A DNA stretch of 64,000 nt from Gp13-AA77 sp035946735 (lineage in GTDB: Bacteria > Acidobacteriota > Terriglobia > UBA7540), in contig DASYYZ010000170.1 of the NCBI GenBank assembly GCA_035946735.1, positions 179,303-243,302 on the forward strand, written 5' to 3'. Position 1 is the first letter of the stretch. Each line of letters starts with the position of its first letter. Below the pieces are notes generated by a model. It was not told the origin of the DNA and ran no database searches. It saw only the letters and a program-made list of their open reading frames with translations. The translations under genes were made by a program, and so were the position numbers. Of the stretch, positions 8,209 to 16,714 are shown one piece after another.

Positions 8209-11200
8209 CTAGTTCGAAGCCCGGAGGTCCTGCAAGGTTGCGTGCAGATCGCCAAGCAGGCGCGACTCTGGCGCGCGCAGCTGGAAGCGAAGGGAACCGT
8301 CCGGGCGCAGCACGGCTTCACGATGGGCGCGCATGAACTTCCGGAGCTGATCGGGATCCACCGGCGATTGGGCGTGAAAGCGAATCCAGATTTCCGTGCC
8401 TTTGCGCTCGACAGAGTGCACCAGAAGATGCTCGGCGGCAGCCTTGAGCGTCGCATAGCGAAGCAGGGTCGTGACCGGTGAAGGCGGGGAGCCGTAGCGG
8501 TCCGTAAGTTCCGCCTCGAGATCAGCGCGCTCGGCTTCGCCCGCGAGCCCCGAAATGCGCTTATACATGCGCAGGCGCTGGCCTTCGTCAGCGATGTAGC
8601 TCTCCGGAATCTTGATGTCGAGTCCAAGGTTGAGAGTGGTGTGGACCTCGATGGCCGGCGCGTGGCCCTTCAACTCCTCCACCGTCTCCTCAAGCATTTT
8701 CAAATAGAGGTCGAGGCCGATGGCGTTCAAATGGCCCGATTGTTCTCCGCCCAGCAAGTTGCCGGCTCCGCGAAGTTCCAGATCGAGCGCAGCGAGCCGG
8801 AATCCGGCGCCGAGGTCGGAGAACTCCTTCAGTGCCGCGAGGCGGCGGCGCGCAATCGGCGTCAGCGCCTGTTCATTGGAAATGAGCAGATAAGCGTAGG
8901 CGCGGCGGTCCGAACGGCCCACGCGGCCGCGCAATTGGTAGAGCTCGGACAAGCCGAAGCGGTCGGCATGATTCACGACGAGCGTGTTGGCGCGAGGAAT
9001 ATCGAGTCCATTCTCGATGATCGAAGTGGAGACGAAGACGTCATACTGATACTCGACGAACTTCAGCATGACGCGCTCGAGTTCCTTCTCGCCCATCTGT
9101 CCGTGACCGACTCCGATGCGCGCGGTGGGCACCAGGCGCTGAATCAGAGCAGCCATGGAAAAGATCGAATCCACCCGATTATGGACGAAATAGACCTGGC
9201 CCTGCCGTCCCATCTCCTGCAGGATTGCGGACTGCACGAGCCCGTCACTGAAATTTGCCACCACGGTTTGAATGGCCAGGCGGCCGCGGGGAGGCGTCTC
9301 GATCACCGAAAGGTCGCGCAGGCCGCCGAGTGACATGTGTAGCGTGCGCGGGATAGGCGTCGCCGTCAGGGTGAGGACGTCCACGTTGGCGCGCAGCTTC
9401 TTCAGTTTCTCCTTGGCGGCCACCCCGAACCGCTGCTCTTCATCCACCACCAGCAGACCCAGGTCGCGAAACACGACGTCCTTCGAAAGCAGCCGGTGCG
9501 TCCCGATCAGGATGTCCACCTTGCCGGCCTGAGTTTCGGCCACCACCGCTTTTTGCTCGCTCGCCGTGCGGAAGCGGCTGAGCATCTCGATGCGAATGGG
9601 AAACGACGACATGCGCCGCCGGAAAGTGTTCCAGTGCTGGAAGGAGAGAACCGTGGTGGGTGTGAGCACCGCCACCTGGCGTCCGTCCTGCACCACTTTG
9701 AAGGCGGCACGCATGGCGAGCTCTGTTTTGCCGTAACCCACGTCGCCGCACAGCAGCCGGTCCATGGGCTCGGAGCTCTCGAGGTCGCCCTTAAGATCGC
9801 GTAGCGCCCGCAACTGGTCCGGCGTCTCCTCGAACTCGAAGCCTTCCTCAAACTCCCGCTGCCAGGGTGTATCCGCGCTATAAGCGAAACCGCCGCTCAT
9901 CTTCCGCTGTGCGTAGATCTGAAGCAGTTCCTGCGCCATGTCTCGCAGAGCGCGCTTGACCCGGCTCTTGGTTTTCTCCCAGGTAACGCCGCCGAGACGA
10001 TCAAGCACAGGCTTTACGCCTTCGCCGCCCGAGCGGTATTTCTCCACGAGATCGAGCCGCTCCAAGGGCACGTAGAGCCTGGCGTCATCCTGGTAGGTAA
10101 GCAGCATGAAGTCGCGCGGTTTGCCCTCCACATCGATCTGCTTCAGGCCCTGGTAGAGCGCGATCCCGTGGTCGAGATGGACCACGTAATCACCCACCTT
10201 CAAATCGCTGAGGTCTGAGATGAATGTGGAAATGATCGAAGACTTGTCGCGCCGGCCCGGCCGTCCCCAGTCGAAACTGCCGAAGATCTCACTCTCGCTC
10301 TCGATGAGGATCCCGAGCCCGGGGAAGAAGACGCCCTCCTCGAGATCGCCGCGCACGATGAGCAGCGGTAGCTGCGGCGGCTGCTCTTGCGCGCTCGACT
10401 CCAGCGTCAAGTCAGATCCGGAAGCATCCGCGGCCGCTTTTTTAGCGCTCGCGTCCAGAAACGGTATTTTGTAATCGCCCAGAATCTCGTGAAGCCGGTC
10501 GGATTTGCCTGAAAGGGCCAGGGCCAGGACCAGACTGTCGCCGCTGTGGATCCGCCGCTGCACCTCCTCGATCCAGGGTTTGAGGGCTCCGTGGTGCCGC
10601 GTGGCAGGCTGGGAGAGCAAGGTGAATTCTGAAGCGTTGCCGCGCGGTGACGGAGCCAAAACCTCTGCCGCCGGAACCCGTGTCGCGGCCAAAGTTGATT
10701 CGCCGGCTTCGTCACCATTGGCCGATTGCGTCCCTGCATCCACGGGCGCTGCCGGCGGTTCGACTTCCAGTTGCTTCAAAGCAAGCCGCGAGGAGCGATC
10801 CAGCGACTTCCAGAATTCCTCTGCCGTGACTGCAATCTCCTCCGGGCGCGGGCGGGGCGGGCTCATGTCGCGAACGCTGTCGAATTCTTCCGCCCAGCCT
10901 TCGTGCAACCGCACGAGATCGCGCTCACGGTCGCCGGGCTCGTCAAGCACCACCAGCAGCCTGGACTCGTCCCGGGCACTGCCGCCGGCAGCTTCCACCA
11001 TGAGCGAAGCCAGTGTATTCGGCCGTGGCTCGGCGAGCGGCGCAAAAAACTCCCAACCCGGAAACGGACTGGAGTACTCAGCGCTCCAGGCGGGCTCGTG
11101 CTGCTCACCTCCGGATGATTCGCGGGCGGCCAGGCGCTCGACGAGGACGCCAAACAGTCCGGACGATTGCCGGACCTCCGACAAAGGCAGAATTACAGCC

Positions 11201-11985
11201 GAAGGCGTGGCGTGGCGCGAGCGCTGCGTGGTGGGGTCGAATTCCCGCAACGATTCGATCTGGTCGCCGAAGAATTCGATACGGATGGGCCAGTCGGCCT
11301 CGGCCGGGAAGACGTCCACGATGCCGCCGCGAACGGAGAGCTGTCCCGGCGCAGTCACGGGCTCGGCAGCTTGATAGCCGATGCCCAGCATGTGCTCGGA
11401 GAAATCCTGGAGGCTGATTTCATCATCCGGCTTGAGTTCCAGTGCGAGCGAGCGGTAGTAGGCGGGGTCAGAGAAGCGTCCCAGGGCGGCGCCCAGCGGC
11501 GCCACCAGCACTCGCACGCGTCCACGAGCGAGGTTCCACAGCGTAAGTGCACGGCGCTCTAGAATTTCCGCGTGGGGAGAGCGGCTCTCGTACGGCGAGC
11601 AGTCGAACTCGGGCAGGGTGGCGACGGACTCCCGCCGGCCGCCGAGCCACCCCAGGAAAGTCGCAGCCGTGCGAGCCAGGCGGTCGGCAGTCTCGTTGTC
11701 GGAAGTCAGAACGAGCAATGATTGAGAGCCATTTCGACCGGGCTCCCGACCGCCTGGCCGCTCACCGGCTACGTGGTGTGCGGCAGCGGCGACTATGAAT
11801 CCCTTGGCGGTGGGAGTAAGACCTGAAATCGTGATAGACCCACCCCGGACGCGGCCGATCTTCCGCGCAGCAAGGAGCGCCGGATGATCCAGTAGCGGCG
11901 CCAGGCGACCTTCAACGATGGTGGCTTGGCCTGCGCTACGGCGCGCGGTCTCTTGCATTCCCGGCAGTGCTGTGAGTTGATTCAT
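8209..11985 (-). CDS. mfd: Transcription-repair coupling factor
   Basis: Removes RNA polymerase stalled at DNA lesions and recruits UvrA. The 1258-residue protein has the family architecture: a UvrB-like N-terminal module (to about 350), a variable acidic/proline-rich region (about 380-560), the RNA polymerase-interacting domain (around 600-660, KVGDYVVHLDHGIA), an SF2 translocase with P-loop GDVGYGKTE (near 745), G-T-H-R-L-L-S, DEEQRFG (near 848), LTATPIPRTL and the RGRVGR motif, then a C-terminal autoinhibitory domain. It is about 100 residues longer than E. coli Mfd, mainly in the linker. ATG 11985 fits the alignment. Confidence 0.96.
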   Translation of the reverse strand: MNQLTALPGMQETARRSAGQATIVEGRLAPLLDHPALLAARKIGRVRGGSITISGLTPTAKGFIVAAAAHHVAGERPGGREPGRNGSQSLLVLTSDNETADRLARTAATFLGWLGGRRESVATLPEFDCSPYESRSPHAEILERRALTLWNLARGRVRVLVAPLGAALGRFSDPAYYRSLALELKPDDEISLQDFSEHMLGIGYQAAEPVTAPGQLSVRGGIVDVFPAEADWPIRIEFFGDQIESLREFDPTTQRSRHATPSAVILPLSEVRQSSGLFGVLVERLAARESSGGEQHEPAWSAEYSSPFPGWEFFAPLAEPRPNTLASLMVEAAGGSARDESRLLVVLDEPGDRERDLVRLHEGWAEEFDSVRDMSPPRPRPEEIAVTAEEFWKSLDRSSRLALKQLEVEPPAAPVDAGTQSANGDEAGESTLAATRVPAAEVLAPSPRGNASEFTLLSQPATRHHGALKPWIEEVQRRIHSGDSLVLALALSGKSDRLHEILGDYKIPFLDASAKKAAADASGSDLTLESSAQEQPPQLPLLIVRGDLEEGVFFPGLGILIESESEIFGSFDWGRPGRRDKSSIISTFISDLSDLKVGDYVVHLDHGIALYQGLKQIDVEGKPRDFMLLTYQDDARLYVPLERLDLVEKYRSGGEGVKPVLDRLGGVTWEKTKSRVKRALRDMAQELLQIYAQRKMSGGFAYSADTPWQREFEEGFEFEETPDQLRALRDLKGDLESSEPMDRLLCGDVGYGKTELAMRAAFKVVQDGRQVAVLTPTTVLSFQHWNTFRRRMSSFPIRIEMLSRFRTASEQKAVVAETQAGKVDILIGTHRLLSKDVVFRDLGLLVVDEEQRFGVAAKEKLKKLRANVDVLTLTATPIPRTLHMSLGGLRDLSVIETPPRGRLAIQTVVANFSDGLVQSAILQEMGRQGQVYFVHNRVDSIFSMAALIQRLVPTARIGVGHGQMGEKELERVMLKFVEYQYDVFVSTSIIENGLDIPRANTLVVNHADRFGLSELYQLRGRVGRSDRRAYAYLLISNEQALTPIARRRLAALKEFSDLGAGFRLAALDLELRGAGNLLGGEQSGHLNAIGLDLYLKMLEETVEELKGHAPAIEVHTTLNLGLDIKIPESYIADEGQRLRMYKRISGLAGEAERADLEAELTDRYGSPPSPVTTLLRYATLKAAAEHLLVHSVERKGTEIWIRFHAQSPVDPDQLRKFMRAHREAVLRPDGSLRFQLRAPESRLLGDLHATLQDLRASN

Positions 11986-12022
11986 TGATTCGCCGGTTGA
12001 CTGACTCCAAATCCGGACGGCG

Positions 12023-12052
12023 ACGGCAGTCTACGGCAGTCTACGGCAGTCT
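12023..12052. repeat. Three perfect copies of a 10-bp tandem repeat
   Basis: ACGGCAGTCT occurs three times in a row in the gap between the mfd start and the end of the rfaE2 gene. It lies just upstream of mfd (minus strand), so it may vary in copy number in the mfd leader. Nothing else is known. Confidence 0.9.
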
Positions 12053-12066
12053 ATTGATTGAATGAG

Positions 12067-12573
12067 TCAACGCGGCAATGATCGAACTTTCATGATAATC
12101 GCTGAAGTGGAGTAGCCTTCGACGACCGGCACGGAGATCACCTGACCTCCCGCGGCTTCCACCTCTTCGCGGCCCACGATAGCTCCGGGCCCCCAATCCG
12201 CGCCCTTCACCAACACGTTCGGCAGCATGCGAGCGATGACCGTTCGCGGAATCACATCATCAAACACCGTCACGAGGTCCACGGATCTCAGCGCCGCCAG
12301 CACCTCGGCTCGTTCGCCTTCACTGATTACCGGCCGATTCGGCCCCTTCAGGCTGCGAACGCTGCGATCGCTGTTGATTGCCACCACCAGTACGTCCCCC
12401 AGCGCCCGCGCCTCCTCCAGGTATCGGACGTGGCCGGGGTGCAGCAGATCGAAGCAGCCGTTGGTGAACACCACGCGCTTGCCCTGACGCTTGAGTTCGC
12501 GAACGCGCTCTACGGCTTCATCGAGCGGGAGAACTTTCGGATGACGGCTGATGTGGACGTCGTGGGATGGCAT
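12067..12573 (-). CDS. rfaE2: D-glycero-beta-D-manno-heptose 1-phosphate adenylyltransferase (HldE C-terminal domain)
   Basis: Transfers AMP from ATP to heptose-1-phosphate, giving ADP-heptose for lipopolysaccharide core synthesis. The 168-residue stand-alone protein contains the nucleotidyltransferase start TNGCFDLLHPGHV with the HxGH motif (45-48), I-N-S-D-R-S-V-R and K-G-P-N-R-P-V as in HldE. The HldE kinase half is absent, so a separate rfaE1 must exist elsewhere if the pathway is complete. ATG at 12573. Confidence 0.92.
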   Translation of the reverse strand: MPSHDVHISRHPKVLPLDEAVERVRELKRQGKRVVFTNGCFDLLHPGHVRYLEEARALGDVLVVAINSDRSVRSLKGPNRPVISEGERAEVLAALRSVDLVTVFDDVIPRTVIARMLPNVLVKGADWGPGAIVGREEVEAAGGQVISVPVVEGYSTSAIIMKVRSLPR

Positions 12574-12878
12574 CTGCGCTTCAATTTAATGATAGCAGAC
12601 GCGCCTGTAGGACAAGCGGCAGAGAATTCTGGTCACGGGAGATAAGTTCCTGGAGGAATGAAGCGGTTATTCACCCCAAATCGAGCAAAGGCTGCAGAAC
12701 CCGGTAGCCAAAGTGCAGGCCTTCATCGTGGCGATCCGCTCAACCCAATTGAGAATTCGAACAGTGCGAATCCGGCTGTCGACAGGCGCCGCGGGAAGCG
12801 ATAGGATAGGGTCGAAAAAGACGAACGAACTGTTCGCCTGATTGTTCCGCGTTCGTTCTTCGGGTTGGGGTGAAAACT
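12574..12878. other. Intergenic region between divergent rfaE2 and the GMC oxidoreductase gene
   Basis: About 305 bp that must hold the promoters of both divergent genes. No convincing -35/-10 pair, repeat or reading frame was recognised. Confidence 0.4.
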
Positions 12879-14570
12879 ATGGCGGACGAATCGACCAAGC
12901 TGTATGACGTGGTTGTGGTAGGCTCCGGAGCTTCCGGCGGCTGGGCGGCCAAACGGCTCTCGGAAGGCGGTCTTAATGTCGCGCTGATCGACTGTGGCCG
13001 GCCGCTCCAGGACAAGGACTTCGTTGAGCACAAGCCGCCTTTCGATTTGAAGTACCACAACCTTTCGCTTGAGTACATCCGCAAGACGCGGCCCATCCAA
13101 TCGCAGCTCGATTCCTGCAACGAATATACGCTCGACTGGTTTGCCAATGATCTCGACGAGCCTTACACCACGCCCAAGGACATGCCGTTCAGTTGGCAAG
13201 GACGCTTGCGCGTGGTGGGAGGGCGGACGAACGTGTGGGGGCGCGTGAGCCTGCGCCTGAGCGACTACGACTTCAAGGCGGCTTCCCACGACGGCTTCGG
13301 CGAGGATTGGCCGCTCAGCTACCAGGACGTGGCGCCTTACTACGACATCGTGGAGCAGTACGTGGGCGTGGCCGGCCGCGCCGAAGGAGCGCCGCAGATT
13401 CCCGACGGCCATTTTCAGCCGGACATGGGCCTCACTTGCGGCGAGACCCGCTTTCGCGAGCGCGTCAAGGACAAGCTCGGGTGGCTCGTGACGCCCACGC
13501 GCACCGCCAATATCACGCGGGAATTGAACGGCCGCGCTCCCTGCCATTACTGCGGGCCTTGCGACCGCGGCTGCGTTACGCACTCCTACTTCAACTCGGC
13601 TTTTACCACGGTCGCCGATGCGCGCAAGACGGGCCGCTGCACGCTGATCCCGAACGCCATGGGCTATCAGGTGCTCATGGACACCGACCGCAATCGCGCT
13701 CGCGGCGTGCTCTACATCGACCGGATCACTCGCCAGCCCCGCGAGGTCAAGGGCCGCGCGGTGGTTTTGTGCGCGCAGTCGCTAGAATCGGTCCGCATCC
13801 TGCTGAATTCCGCCAATCGCCACTATCCGAACGGTCTCGGCAACTCAAGCGGCGCGCTCGGCCACTACCTCATGGATCACGTTTGGGTGGGAGGGGGAGC
13901 CGAAGGTGAATTCCCCGATCTTCCCGGTCCGCTTTCGATCGACGGTCCCAATCGCCCGTGTGGTATTTACGTGGCGCGCTTCCGGAATCTGCCCGGCGGG
14001 ACGAAATCGACAAAGTTCATTCGAGGGTATGGATACGAAGGCGAGGGCCACACAACGTTCAATTGGGCGGCGGCGGGTTTCGGCCCCTCGTTTAAGAACG
14101 CCTTGCGCGAGCCCGTCACCACCGTGGGCATCGGCGGCTTTGGCGAGTGCCTGGGGCGCTGGGAAAATTACGTGGAAATCGATCGCAACGTGACGGACGC
14201 GTTTGGCATTCCCGTGCTGCACATCCACATGACCTACGGCGAAAACGAAAAGGCCATGACCCAGGATATGCGCGACGCCGGCGGCGAGATGATGGAAGCC
14301 GCGGGCGCCAAGAACGTCAAGACTTTCGCCGTTCCCGATCGCGTGCCGGGTTACGCCGTGCACGAGCTGGGCATCGCGCGCATGGGAAACGATCCCAAGA
14401 AGTCCGTGCTGAACCAGTTTCAGCAGTCGCACGACGTCAAGAACCTTTTTGTGATGGACGGTGCCGGCTTCACCTCCAGCGCCTGCCAGAATCCAACCTT
14501 GACGATCATGACGCTGGCGGTGCGGTCGTGTGACTACCTGATGGGAGAGCTGAAGCGGGGCAACATATGA
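12879..14570 (+). CDS. GMC-family FAD-dependent oxidoreductase
   Basis: Flavoprotein of 563 residues with the N-terminal FAD motif GSGASG (15-20), a CHYCGPCDRGC cysteine cluster in the middle (near 222-232) and a typical GMC C-terminus with A-C-Q-N-P-T-L-T-I-M-T-L-A and H-E-L-G. It resembles sugar or gluconate 2-dehydrogenase large subunits and glucose-3-dehydrogenases rather than choline dehydrogenase. Such enzymes usually have a small twin-arginine subunit gene beside them; none is present here, and no signal peptide is seen. ATG 12879 is preferred to a GTG at 12870; both sit close to a GGGG stretch. The substrate is unknown. Confidence 0.86.
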   Translation: MADESTKLYDVVVVGSGASGGWAAKRLSEGGLNVALIDCGRPLQDKDFVEHKPPFDLKYHNLSLEYIRKTRPIQSQLDSCNEYTLDWFANDLDEPYTTPKDMPFSWQGRLRVVGGRTNVWGRVSLRLSDYDFKAASHDGFGEDWPLSYQDVAPYYDIVEQYVGVAGRAEGAPQIPDGHFQPDMGLTCGETRFRERVKDKLGWLVTPTRTANITRELNGRAPCHYCGPCDRGCVTHSYFNSAFTTVADARKTGRCTLIPNAMGYQVLMDTDRNRARGVLYIDRITRQPREVKGRAVVLCAQSLESVRILLNSANRHYPNGLGNSSGALGHYLMDHVWVGGGAEGEFPDLPGPLSIDGPNRPCGIYVARFRNLPGGTKSTKFIRGYGYEGEGHTTFNWAAAGFGPSFKNALREPVTTVGIGGFGECLGRWENYVEIDRNVTDAFGIPVLHIHMTYGENEKAMTQDMRDAGGEMMEAAGAKNVKTFAVPDRVPGYAVHELGIARMGNDPKKSVLNQFQQSHDVKNLFVMDGAGFTSSACQNPTLTIMTLAVRSCDYLMGELKRGNI

Positions 14571-14605
14571 GGTTTGCGCCCGGTGATTGTCTTTTGGGGT
14601 GACGT

Positions 14606-16660
14606 TCAAGGTCCGGCGGAAATCGGGGTGACGACGGCAGCCCAACCGCCACCGGAGGCAAGGTGGATCGTGACGTCATCCGTGGCTTCGATTGTGCTCT
14701 CGCGGATGGTTAGGTCTTTCGCGTTCTGGTTCGCGTTCGGACCGTCAGCGTAAGTCTTCCAATGAAAATGACCGGATCCAAGGAATGCCAGGTCGAGATC
14801 TAGGTCGCGCGGGGTCCAATCGGTCATACTTCCCAGATACCAGGTCTTGCCCTTGCGGCGCGCAATCGTGACGTACTCGCCCGGATCGCCGTTCAGCACC
14901 CGCGTTTCGTCCCACGCCGTCGGCACCTGATCGAGGAAGTCCATGCCCGGACTGTGGTCGTAGTCCTCCGGATAATCGGAGAGCATCTGTAAAGGACTGA
15001 AATACACCACGTACATGGCGAGCTGTGCGGCACGCGTGGCCTGGCACATGGGATTGACGTTGCGCGGCTCGAACTGGTCCTCGGCGGCGTTGTTGAAACA
15101 GCCCGGCGTGTAATCGAGCGGGCCGGCCAGCATGCGGGTGAAGGGCAGAATCAGGTGATGGTAGGGCGTGTCGCGATAGCTCCACTTGTTGTATTCCATG
15201 CCGAGCACGCCTTCGCGCGTGAGTTGATTGGGATAGGTGCGGCGCATGCCGGTGGGTTTGAAGGCACCGTGAAAGTCTACCACCAGGCGATGTTTGGCGG
15301 CTTCACGCGTCATCTGGTAATAGAAGTTCACCATCTCCTGGTCATCGCGATTCATGAAATCGATCTTGATGCCTGACACGCCCCACTTCTCAAAAAGCGG
15401 GAAAGCCTCGGCCATTTGTTTCTTGACCGATCTCCAATGCATCCAGAGCAGCACCTTGACGCCGCGCTGCCTGGCGAAGGCGATGACGTTTGGCAGATCG
15501 ACGTTGTCGTTCCAGTGGGTGATGTCCGCCGTCTCCCAGCCATGTTCGGCATCGGAATGACGCGCCCAGCCCGCGTCGATGAGCATGTAGGTGAGGTGAT
15601 GATCGGCGGCGAACTGGACATAGTGCTCCAGCGTCGCCGTGTTCATGCCGGGCTTGAAATCAACCCCGGTCGCGTAATCGCCCGACCACCAATCCCAGGC
15701 TGTCTTACCAGGCTCGATCCACGAAATGTCACCAAGCGCGTTCGCCGGATTGAGGTTGAGCACCAGATCGTGCGCCTCGATCAATCCTCCAGCGCGCTGG
15801 CTGAGCATGATCAGCCGCCATGGTGTCGATTTCGGCGCAGTTGCCACCACGGCTTGATGAGGGCGGCCCGTCAGTGGCGAGAGTCTTGTGGCGAGGCCGT
15901 TCGGCACTTTAGGCGCACCGGTAATGTACATGCCCGCGTAGTCATCGAGGTCAGCCTCGGTGATCGCGACCCAGGGCCCGGCTTCCATGTGCACAAGCAG
16001 AGGCATGCCGATGATGGCCCCTGGACTGACCTCGCCCAAATCGATCTTGCGGAATTCGTCCTCGTACGCCGTCGTGAAGCTCCCGAGATCGAGGGCGAAT
16101 GCGGCCGATTTCCGAGCGAAGTAGAAGCCGGTGTCCTCGTTGCTTAGGACAAAGTGCTGCACGGCAGGTTGGCGCGGCAGCACGTATCGAAACGCGATGC
16201 CCGAATCATAACCTCGGAAGATGATATCCAGTTGCCGGCCCGCGGTTTCCGTGCTCGGGCCTTCTTTGAGGTGGACAGTAAGCTCGTTGTAGCGATCGCG
16301 AACGGTGCGGTTGTCATTGATCGCGTCTTCCCAGGACGAATCCTCGGATCTGGTCGAACTGCCCGTGACGGTCAGGTTGCTGTCGAGCGCAGGCGTGCCG
16401 TCAAACTGCAATCCGAGCGGCGAATCAGCGAGTACGTCGCGGTTGTCGAAGGTGACCTTGTAGTACGGACGGACGCCGGCTGCGTAGGGCGGTGGAAGGC
16501 TTTTCAGGCTGAAGCTCACGGCAAGGTTACCATCAGGTGATGTCACGGCGAGAGGTTGGGCGGAGGCTGCGGCGGCTTGGGCAAAGGCCTGGTTACCTCG
16601 CGACGCAAAATAGCTGATCGAGATCACGATGCAAACGCCAATGCCCGCTCCGTTCCTCAT
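14606..16660 (-). CDS. Glycoside hydrolase family 97 (alpha-galactosidase or alpha-glucosidase)
   Basis: Secreted or periplasmic alpha-glycosidase of 684 residues. ATG 16660 has GAGGA upstream and starts a signal peptide ending near A-F-A-Q-A; a TTG at 16681 would add only seven residues. The N-terminal GH97 beta-sandwich begins L-A-V-T-S-P-D-G-N-L-A-V-S-F; the TIM barrel follows with the W-D-W-W-S-G-D-Y segment, Y-M-L-I-D-A-G-W and KIDFMNRDDQ. GH97 has inverting and retaining branches; the Asp in KIDFM is at the place of the nucleophile reported for the retaining alpha-galactosidase branch, so retaining chemistry is inferred. A C-terminal beta domain closes the protein. Confidence 0.88.
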   Translation of the reverse strand: MRNGAGIGVCIVISISYFASRGNQAFAQAAAASAQPLAVTSPDGNLAVSFSLKSLPPPYAAGVRPYYKVTFDNRDVLADSPLGLQFDGTPALDSNLTVTGSSTRSEDSSWEDAINDNRTVRDRYNELTVHLKEGPSTETAGRQLDIIFRGYDSGIAFRYVLPRQPAVQHFVLSNEDTGFYFARKSAAFALDLGSFTTAYEDEFRKIDLGEVSPGAIIGMPLLVHMEAGPWVAITEADLDDYAGMYITGAPKVPNGLATRLSPLTGRPHQAVVATAPKSTPWRLIMLSQRAGGLIEAHDLVLNLNPANALGDISWIEPGKTAWDWWSGDYATGVDFKPGMNTATLEHYVQFAADHHLTYMLIDAGWARHSDAEHGWETADITHWNDNVDLPNVIAFARQRGVKVLLWMHWRSVKKQMAEAFPLFEKWGVSGIKIDFMNRDDQEMVNFYYQMTREAAKHRLVVDFHGAFKPTGMRRTYPNQLTREGVLGMEYNKWSYRDTPYHHLILPFTRMLAGPLDYTPGCFNNAAEDQFEPRNVNPMCQATRAAQLAMYVVYFSPLQMLSDYPEDYDHSPGMDFLDQVPTAWDETRVLNGDPGEYVTIARRKGKTWYLGSMTDWTPRDLDLDLAFLGSGHFHWKTYADGPNANQNAKDLTIRESTIEATDDVTIHLASGGGWAAVVTPISAGP

Positions 16661-16714
16661 CCGCGTGTCCTCGTGAGCCAAATGTTATGTGCCGCTGATC
16701 CAGAACGCAATCGA

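Noticed and set aside
8151..8627. N-terminal extension of the SurA-type frame
   Set aside because: It overlaps the end of mfd on the same strand, lacks homology and would hide a good signal peptide at 8150.
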